A stretch of DNA of 64,000 bases from Porpolomopsis calyptriformis. Taxonomy: Eukaryota; Basidiomycota; Agaricomycetes; Agaricales; Hygrophoraceae. Where the stretch lies: positions 868,001 through 932,000 of the forward strand of contig OX621176.1 of assembly GCA_951640195.1 (NCBI GenBank), written 5' to 3'. This document shows, in pieces, positions 56,757 through 64,000 of this stretch (the first letter of the stretch is position 1; each line of letters begins with the position of its first letter). The notes under the pieces were generated by a model. That model saw only the letters and a list, made by a program, of their open reading frames with translations, had not been told where the DNA came from and ran no database searches. The position numbers and the translations under genes are program-made.

Positions 56757-57480
56757 CCTTGCTTTTCAGGAAATTCAACCCAAATTTCAGACTTGGGCGA
56801 TGTCGGTCGTTTCATTCTCTGAGGCCTGGGTCTGGATTTCCTCAGTGGTGGGGGCCTCAATGGCCACTGAGAGGGAAGCAATGGGATTGATTTCCAAAGT
56901 TGGCTAGGTGGGGGAGGGGATGGCGGTGACACTTTCATTGTTGTCTGGGTATTCTAAATCAAGGTCAATGGGGTTTTCAACTGATCTCCTGTATTCGATA
57001 AGGGTCTCCCTCATTGCAAGTTCTTGTTGCATCAAGCCTTTGATGGCCTGACAGTCTACCAACATTTGGGCAATGATGGCGCGGGTGGTGGTATTCCCGC
57101 AATCGACCCAGTTTCATTTCATTTCTCATTTGAGCATCCAGAGTTTGCACTTGATTGCATTGTGACTGTCCTTCCAAAACATGATACGTCTCTCTGACAA
57201 CTTTAACTCTGCCTTCAATGCCATCAGCTCCACTTGTAACTCATGATTCCATTGCCCAATACTTTCATTGTTGACATTCAGGCAGGCAATGGTGACGTTG
57301 GGGTCTTTGGGAGGTGGAGTTGGGCTGTTGCTGAGAAGTTTGGTGGTGGTTAGACAACATTGTTAGTGTAGTTGCCTAGAGATGGGGATAGTAGTCAAGG
57401 AGGGACTGGGGGTATGGGAACAGGTGGCAGAGAGGGGAATTCGTCCTTGGCAATGAGTGCCAATTTGTTGGTTAGGCATG
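56757..57480 (-). pseudogene. Decayed third ORF of copy B
   Basis: Nucleotide similarity to 43920-44700 is obvious along the length. The N-terminal part still reads MPTSHTSMPNQQIGTHCQGR. Stops and frame changes break it. Confidence 0.7.
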
Positions 57481-57679
57481 GAGGTATGAGAGGTAGGCAT
57501 TTTCAAATGATAGTTCTGTGACATTGATGTTGGTGTATATACTGGGAACAATAGTAGTACCATCAAAAGTGGGAAAAGATTGGATGGAGTTGTATCAATG
57601 GCTCTGAGTTTATAAGTGCCTCTCAGATCTAAGAATAGAATTCAAAAATGGACAGCTGGAATGATGACAAACAAGTTAA

Positions 57680-58373
57680 GTCACCATTTGAATTGAGTCT
57701 TTATAAGTCTTCACAATTTCCTTGGCATGTCATAAGACATTCAATCATTCTTCCCAAGTGGCTTCTTCGATTGGATAACCTTTCTATTTGACTAAGTATT
57801 TTCATTGGCATCTAGCTCCGGAGTGTTGAAGAATAGATTCGACTTTATATTCTTCTTCATTCTCGATTAAATCAGGGGGAGGCCGAGATGTGTCAGTGAC
57901 ATCAGGGTGGAGTGACTTATCTTCAATATTAGGTCTCAGGAGTGATACGTGAAAGACTGGATGGAGTTTCCAAGTTCCAGGGATATCGATAAGATATGCA
58001 AGATCCAATACTTGTTTCAGGATTTTGAATGGTCCAGTTCTTCAGTTATCTAGTTTCTTGACAGGTCAAGTCATCTTGATATTCTTGGTATCTAACCAAA
58101 CCAAGTCTCCAACTTTGAAGGAGGGAGAGAGTTTCCGTTTTTGATTGGCATACTTCCCCACCGATTCTGCAGCATGTGATAGTGATTCACTAGCATTCTT
58201 CTGAGCACGCGTGAGATGTTTGTGGAAGGTGTTTGCTGCGGGGATGTTACTCAGGGAATTGATAGTGATTGGTAAATGAGGGTGACAGCCATATTCTAGA
58301 TAGAAAGGTGATTGTGAGGTAGCAGAGTGTTGTCAATTATTGTAAGTGAATTCAGCAGAAGCTAGCCATTCGG
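57680..58373 (-). pseudogene. pol: Decayed pol 3' part of copy B (integrase C-terminus and chromodomain)
   Basis: Aligns with 44880-45566 of the intact element. A piece remains open (DLAYLIDIPGTWKLHPVFHV, then IENEEEYKVESILQHSG). It ends abruptly at 58373 in the integrase, at CATTCGG, where element C begins. Many differences are CG to TG or CA. Confidence 0.85.
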
Positions 58374-58971
58374 TGATACAACCCCTCCATCCCCTGACCA
58401 CTGTATATTCAATTATACAAATACTAGACACCTATCAAGTCCTTCAAATATGAACATGAACCCTGCGAATGCTCCAGAATGTCCCAAACAAGTTCAAGAA
58501 TCATCAAACTCTCTGAACGCGATCAAAGCTTTCCGAATGCGAATGAAAGTTTGTATATCAAAGGGAAGACACTATTCAAAGGCATCAGTTCTCTTCTATT
58601 TCTCCCTTTTCATTTGACTTCTTCATTCCCATTCACTACTTTCCCCTTAGATCATTAGAGAGGCTCCCCTTTTATCATATACACTCAAAGGGATCCTTGT
58701 ACTAGAAGATATATATACTGTATGTTGTAGCTAGTGATCCAACAAGTTAGATATTCGCTTCTCTCTTGCTCTCGAGTCTAGATCCTCTCTAGATCTTCTA
58801 AGACTTCCTCTTTCAATCTTCTGATTTTTCTGATTCCCCGATTAATCACATTCGCGAACAATCGAAGACTTCCTATCCATGATCATCAATCATAGACTGT
58901 GTTGAGACTCTTTATAGTCATCCTTGCACCTTGTTCTGTGTTTGGTTCTTATACACAAAGCAGACGTATCA
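58374..58971 (+). repeat. 5' LTR of Ty3/gypsy element C
   Basis: 598 bp bounded by TGATACAACC and AGACGTATCA, with matching inverted ends (TGATAC/GTATCA). It interrupts copy B. TTTTGGAGCCCACTGTGAGG (58972-58991) follows as a likely tRNA-type primer-binding site, unlike the self-primer of family A. Confidence 0.8.
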
Positions 58972-59158
58972 TTTTGGAGCCCACTGTGAGGGCCCACTAA
59001 ATAAATCTTAAAAGATTCCTTCAACTCAGTCCTTTGAACTGCTGTTCCCAATGCACAATCAAGTCACTCGAAGCACAACCTTACAAGATAGACTCACTTG
59101 AAACATCAATCTGACCCAAATGACACTTCCCAACTCTCTAATAAATTGAAACTCACCT

Positions 59159-61107
59159 TTGATTGAAAATCCCAATTCACCTGATGAATCATCCTCTACT
59201 ATATCACTTTCATCTTTATCCTTGATTTCTATGACAACTATGATGACTCCACCAACTCTAGTTATGCCCGCTCATGGTCACTCAACCACCCTGAAGTTCA
59301 ATCCCAAACAACCTCATGAACTTCGAAGGTACTTCCAAGACCTCAGAGGTCTCTTCACTAACTGTAGCATCAACGACAATGATGCTAAGAAGACCTACAC
59401 CTGCAAGTATGTCGATATTGATACCTCCAAACTCTGGGAATACCAAACGGAGTTCCAAGCTGAACACACCTTCAGCAAATTCGTCACTGCCATCTATAAG
59501 CTTTACCTAGGATCAGAAGACGATTGAAAATGGTCCATTGCCAATATGGACAAGATAGTCAGAGAACAGCTTTGACTAGGGATTATGAACACAAATGAAC
59601 TCAGAGCATATTTTCGATTGTTCCTTGCAATCACTAAATTCCTGCGATCGAAGAACAGAATCTCCAAAGCGGAACAAAGTTGCACCTTCATCCAAGGATT
59701 CCAACCTGAACTCTGGTCTAGGATCATCCGATGACTGGAAATCAAGTTCCCCAATCACTTCCCCAATAATCCTTATGGGGTAAACGATATCAACGAGGCA
59801 GCGCATTTCATTCTGTATGGAACATCTCTGAACACTTTCCTACTGCGCGAAACTATCACTTTGACGATGACTACTACCTCCACCACTAAACAAGAAGACC
59901 TTAGCATCTTCATGGAAAAACTAATGACTATGCTTGTCAAAACCTTGGACAATAGAGGTCCCCCAAAGTGAAACCTGCCCCCTTGATCACTACAAACTTC
60001 GGAAAGACAACCCAACACTCCTGACCCATTCGAGCTGAAAACTTGCATCTTCTGTGGAAGTCCTGATCACTTCATTGGAAGCTGCCTGACCTGTCATGAA
60101 TATATTCAAAACGGTCGATGCAAGAAGAACTTCAAAGGAAGGATCATACTCCCAAACGATAGCTTCATCCCCCAGCAAATGCTGGGAAAAACCTTGAAAG
60201 AATGAATGGATGAATGGTATAAGCAAAACCCAACTCTGACTGCTGGAATGATGTATGGAATTTCAGCTAGTATCAATCGCGACCCAGCAACCGAAACTTA
60301 TCAACTATCTGCCAACGAATGAATCACCACCTGTCACAGATGTAAATTTTTCATTCCTTCTCTATGTTAGTCATTGTTGCTTAGTCGGATCTGTCTTATC
60401 TTTGTTTTGGATTCCCCAGGGATTCCCCACAGTTTCGTATCTTTTCATTTATCCTAGATAAGACACTTTTCATTTCCGACGATTATGTTTCATCTCTTCA
60501 CATGCTCTGAGTCTTCTATCATGCTTATCTCTACTCATCACATGTATTCCTTGTGTAAACACTGACTCATCCGCAGTAGCGTAGTCAGTATATAAACTCC
60601 TAGTTAGTTGTACTCAGACCTTAAGTCTGATTCCTCGTTAGATAACCCAATAACTAGGACTTGAGACATTATCATTGTCTTGGGACAGAGCACTCTGAAG
60701 TAAAACCATCTCAACAACAACCACTTTATAACACCACCCTTGAAAAAGAGATTTTCGTGTTAAGGAGCAAGAAAATGTTCAATGGAGTAGAGATCGTTTG
60801 GCCTCGACGACAGGAACCAGACAAAGAGAAAGCAGCCAACAAAACATCGAGTGCTCCAATTGCAACCACCTGACTCAACCCACTATGATGGAACATCCAT
60901 TCGCAAAAGCAAAAGAGTTTAACTACATACCACCCCACATCCAAAACTTTGGCTCTCCAATGGCAAAGAGAGACAAAGACCCCTCGTACTATACTCAAGC
61001 ACTGATTCAAGACTCGAAAATCACCTCCGATGTCTATACTCATTCAATGAAAACCCCTTGCATCATGCTTTCCCCTGAAGAGTTGCTATCTCTCTCACCC
61101 GAAGTCC
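59159..61107 (+). pseudogene. gag: Element C gag, broken
   Basis: Opens MIENPNSPDESSSTISLSSL; then TTLKFNPKQPHELRRYFQDL and KYVDIDTSKLWEYQTEFQAE. After stops and shifts a zinc knuckle, CIFCGSPDHFIGSC, is readable near 60044-60085. A solo LTR splits it at 60331/60734. It resumes with EIFVLRSKKMFNGVEIVWPR and ends at the SLSPEVR stretch, where the 1.7-kb insertion sits. Part of the frame continues after 62825 as RLKVREAVTP. Confidence 0.7.
60332..60733 (+). repeat. Family-A solo LTR with CCACC target duplication
   Basis: 402 bp in plus orientation, TGTCACAGATG ... TTTATAACA, with CCACC at 60327-60331 and 60734-60738. Carries TGACTCA, TATATAAA and AAGTCTGATTC like the other copies. Confidence 0.93.
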
Positions 61108-61772
61108 GATTGTGTCACAACTGTAGTTGCAAGTCTTTTCGTTAATCACAAGGCAGGCCTTGGAGCTCAATAAGTCTAGTAGGATGTAGAAGAAAGTTCT
61201 GACAGGGACGTCTTCATATAGAGTGATGATCCCTTCTGAATTAAGTTTTACTTCTACAAAGAAGTTGTTCTGCAGGTTGAATCCATTGCGTGCCTCTGCT
61301 GAGAGTTTAGGGAATATGGGCATGAACGGTTGGCTCAGTAGTTGTGTTTTGTGTTTCTCTTTTCTTGTTCTGATGGAAAAGAAGTCTGATGATTCTGATT
61401 GCATTCGTGCTACTACAAGTAATCTCACAGGAGGACGAAGTGATGATCCACTTCGCCCTCAGGGTTTATATAGTATTTCTAAAATAGGAGTCATTATGAG
61501 TCAATCTCCGCAGTCACCCCATTTTCTATTGTTCACAGCTTCCGATTTAAGGTTTGCCATTGTTCTTAGTCATACTGCGGAAGGCTGTGTTGTCTTGATG
61601 ACTCAACTCTATTGGGCATAGCCTTTCCACAGTATTAGGCTGTGCTGTCTCATGACTGGTTCCTATTGTTCTTCTAGTCATGAGATCGCCGTTGTTTCTA
61701 TCTCTTGTCCGGCGTATCGGGTTTCTCTTCTTTGACTGAGGAACCTCCTTTTGGTCTTCCCTTTGTGTCTGA

Positions 61773-61784
61773 GCATATAAAAGG
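61773..61784 (+). promoter_or_regulatory. TATA box of the gene inside the 1.7-kb insertion
   Basis: GCATATAAAAGG lies about 50 bp before ATG 61832, with a pyrimidine-rich TCCCTACGCTTCAG in between as a plausible transcription start. Confidence 0.5.
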
Positions 61785-61831
61785 TGTGGGGTTGTATCCC
61801 TACGCTTCAGTTCAATCCTTGTCAATTTATC

Positions 61832-62661
61832 ATGACTCCCTCCCACCAAGGCCACTACGTCCGGTTCTTCAAGCAGTCTGGAGTGGTGCACTGCACTGCT
61901 CCTGTCTTTCTCGATTGCGATTCGTTTCACTACTACCTCCAGCACATCCCCTCCGACGCCGACCTCTGTTGGTCTTCCTTCTCCTGCTTCACTTGTGGTG
62001 GCAAGCACAAAGTCAAGAAGTGTCCGTTCGTTCGCTAGCCAATCCAGCATGCTTGTGGGTTGATGGAGGATCCGCTTGGTGAGTATTTTGTTTTATCTTT
62101 ATTAGTCTGTGTTTGTTGATAATAGGCTTTCCCTTTCTTAGCTTGGGATGATGACGCCCCTCCCCCTACTTCCCAGCTCCCTTTGGAGGAGCAGGTTAAT
62201 TGGGGGTCTGACAAGTGGGCTGATTCCCTCCCTTCTGTCAAGAAGGAGGCAGTCGACTGGGCTGCCAGTCCCCCCTTCCATCCTTGGACCCCTGGTCCAA
62301 TGAGTTCTTTATCTAGTGGTAAGCTCTCAATTCTCTCGCTCTCTTCATGATTGTTGACTCTTTATTCTTAGTGGAAGATTTGTCGTCGTCATTGACTAAC
62401 GTCAACGTTAAGATCGAGGAGGAAGAAGTTCCTCCCAGTTTGTTATGGAGTCCCACCAACGATTGGTTGGGTGAGGAAGCGAGAAAGATAGCGATGAGTT
62501 TCATTGAAGGGAAGGCTGCCGAGTTGCAGGCCTCCGGTGGTGACACCAATGGGGCAATCTACTGGGGTAATAAGTTGGCCACAATAGATGGTCAAGTAGT
62601 GTCGAGTTTTGTAGAGTTCTTGAGGGACAGTATGGTGCAGGAGATTGCCAAGACGGACTAG
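61832..62661 (+). CDS. Unknown zinc-knuckle-like protein gene within the 1.7-kb insertion (one in-frame TAG)
   Basis: MTPSHQGHYVRFFKQSGVVH, then CTAPVFLDCDSFHYYLQHIP and a knuckle-like CFTCGGKHKVKKC (C-x2-C-x3-H-x4-C). TAG at 62036-62038 interrupts; the same frame continues PIQHACGLMEDPL and meets a GTGAGT donor at 62079. After the acceptor at 62141 it reads AWDDDAPPPTSQLPLEEQVN and DKWADSLPSVKKEAVDWAAS; a second intron (from GTAAGC at 62319 to TTAG) leads to VEDLSSSLTNVNVKIEEEEV, then NDWLGEEARKIAMSFIEGKA, AIYWGNKLATIDGQVVSSFV and the stop at 62659-62661. Two clean introns with kept phase argue for a once-expressed protein of about 240 residues. Function unknown. The TAG may be a late nonsense change. 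Confidence 0.5.
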
Positions 62662-62879
62662 TATAATTAGCTAGTCGGACATGGATTCCCCCTTTTGTAC
62701 AAGTAGTTTCCGCTGCCAATAAAGACAGCCCTCCCTCCAAAAGAATAGGCACAAGAAAGAAAAGAAAAGAGCGATGAAAAGAGAGGAATTTTAAGAGAGT
62801 GAATGCCAATTTCATGACAGATTGAAGGTTCGAGAGGCAGTAACCCCTAAATGAACTCAGCCTCCTAGTTGACTGATCG

Positions 62880-64000
62880 CAGTCAAAACCGTCGAAGTGG
62901 AAGCGATTCCAAACAACGCTCTTCCCTACTGCAATGATGACAATTGTTCCATCACTATTCCCAACCCCTACGAATCGTATCTGAACACCCTCTCATCTGA
63001 TGAAACTCCTCACACCATTACCGTCGCAAAAGAATCGCACACTCTCTGATCAATTGTCATGTTGATCAATCATAAAGAAACAATCAAATGTATCATCGAT
63101 CCCAGATCTCAGATAATCGCTATGTCCAAAGCCATTTGCCATAACCTAGGACTAATCTATGACCCAACCATTCAACTCAATATACAATCGGCCAACAGCA
63201 AAATAGACCAATCATTAGGTCTTGCAAGGAATGTCCCCTGTCAGATTAGTGACATAACCCTCTACCTCCAGATCCACATCATTCGCGCTTCCACCTACGA
63301 TATCTTGCTCAGAAGACCATTCGACATTTTAGCTCAAAGCCTCATCAAGAATTTCACTGACGAAAACCAGATGATCACTATTTGCGATCTGAATAGTGGA
63401 AGGACCGTTACAATTCTGACAGTTCCACGAGGACTACTGAAGCATCGTTCAGATTTTCACTCATTAAGGATTTGATTCCTAATCAAGGAGAGATCATGAT
63501 AATTCTAGATTACAACCACACTATGTCTATGCTATCTATCAATTCCTATGCGCCTTTATGCACATCAAATAAAGTTTCAACAGTTTCCCATGCTTATTTA
63601 TCTGCTTGTGACCTCCCCGACCTTATCTCTAAATCTCAATTAACTAGCGATCAACCTTCCGATTCCAACTGTCTCAATCGATCAATGGAAATTGCAACCT
63701 TCCTCACATTGAAAAAGAAATATAAACCCATCTCAAAGAAAGTTTGCTCCCCAATAGCTGAACTCCCTGACAAGTTCCAAATCATTCAAAAAATCCTTGG
63801 CAATCCACTCGCAGACATGCCAACACTTGACCTGAACCTCCTGACATTTACCCTGACCAAAAGATATATAATTGAACAAATAGAGCTTTTCGATAAAGCT
63901 TACCCTGGAGATTTCCTTTGGCCTCAGGAAAGGGCTCTCCTTCATGATTTCATGAGAAAGCAAGATCTCACCTTCACCTGGAATGACTCCAAACAAGGAC
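62880..64000 (+). pseudogene. Element C protease and pre-RT region, mutated
   Basis: Reads AVKTVEVEAIPNNALPYCND, then the retropepsin-like block: INHKETIKCIIDPRSQIIAM, SKAICHNLGLIYDPTIQLNI, YDILLRRPFDILAQ (to 63475). A shift near 63465 moves the frame, which then stays open to the window end with KYKPISKKVCSPIAELPDKF, FTLTKRYIIEQIELFDKAYP and GDFLWPQERALLHDFMRKQD. This is the part just before reverse transcriptase. The active-site motif reads DPRSQ where DPGSQ or DSGS would be expected. Confidence 0.75.

Larger units (their letters stand above)
61113..62819 (+). mobile_element. 1.7-kb TG...CA insertion with GATTG target duplication, carrying a gene
   Basis: Begins TGTCACAACTGTAG and ends TTTCATGACA; GATTG occurs directly on both sides (61108-61112 and 62820-62824). 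Removing it joins the element-C gag frame (SPEVR to RLKVREAVTP). TG/CA ends and a 5-bp duplication are what a Ty3/gypsy LTR leaves, so a very long solo LTR is one reading; a short-TIR (TGTCA/TGACA) DNA element is another. It has no reverse transcriptase, integrase or transposase. A purine-rich stretch (AAGAAAGAAAAGAAAAGAG) lies near 62753. It holds a promoter and an intron-containing gene. Confidence 0.75.
58374..64000 (+). mobile_element. Ty3/gypsy element C, degraded, incomplete at the window end
   Basis: LTR, gag with a zinc knuckle, retropepsin-like domain, and the pre-RT region, in order, on the plus strand. It has two insertions inside gag (60332-60733 and 61113-62819) and scattered stops. 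RT, integrase and the 3' LTR should lie beyond base 64000. Confidence 0.8.

Overview
The window looks like nuclear DNA of a filamentous basidiomycete, most likely an Agaricomycete. The evidence is: many short (about 50-60 bp) spliceosomal introns; densely packed genes with 45-150 bp between neighbours; a fungal sphingolipid C9-methyltransferase, a fungal SPX-RING protein, an HNH protein of a type common in mushrooms, and chromodomain Ty3/gypsy retrotransposons. The species cannot be named from sequence alone. No rRNA, tRNA or CRISPR array was seen.

Layout. (1) 1-3.5 kb: 3' part of a broken Ty3/gypsy element (integrase, split chromodomain, a third ORF, 3' LTR), then an imperfect palindromic repeat. 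(2) 3.5-40.1 kb: a conserved gene island. In order: SEA3/WDR59-like SEACAT subunit (-), SPX-RING protein (+), mitochondrial release factor 1 (-), CSC1/TMEM63-type channel (+), PAC1-like proteasome chaperone (-), myosin light chain (+), UAS-UBX protein (-), YIF1 (-), sphingolipid C9-methyltransferase (+), UTP22 (-), a GTPBP1/2-N-domain protein lacking a GTPase (+), SRF1-like membrane protein (+), SUV39-type H3K9 methyltransferase (-), a secreted protein of unknown function (+), and an HNH protein (+). Divergent pairs share 70-150 bp promoters; convergent pairs are separated by 35-125 bp. (3) 40.1-64 kb: a mobile-element cluster with nested insertions.

The mobile cluster. A fold-back element with long inverted arms built of roughly 160-bp repeats (41.0-50.7 kb) is split by an apparently intact, young Ty3/gypsy element, here called family A (43508-50366). 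That element has 412-bp LTRs differing at one position, a CAATC target duplication, gag, pol and a third ORF. It is followed by a decayed PIF/Harbinger transposase with a SANT-like partner gene, a GST pseudogene split by a family-A solo LTR, and a CpG-decayed family-A copy (B). B is cut by a different Ty3/gypsy element (C). C in turn carries another family-A solo LTR and a 1.7-kb TG...CA insertion holding its own TATA-driven, intron-containing gene. C runs off the right end of the window.

The most notable points are: (i) the 1.7-kb insertion at 61113-62819 with a cargo-like gene; (ii) Tf1-like self-priming signals in family A; (iii) a canonical -1 frameshift heptamer at the gag stop; (iv) unrelated third ORFs downstream of pol in two retrotransposon families; (v) Gcn4/AP-1-like sites upstream of the TATA box in the LTRs of both families. 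Gene spans below include introns; most splice sites were inferred by eye from reading-frame continuity and GT/AG signals.
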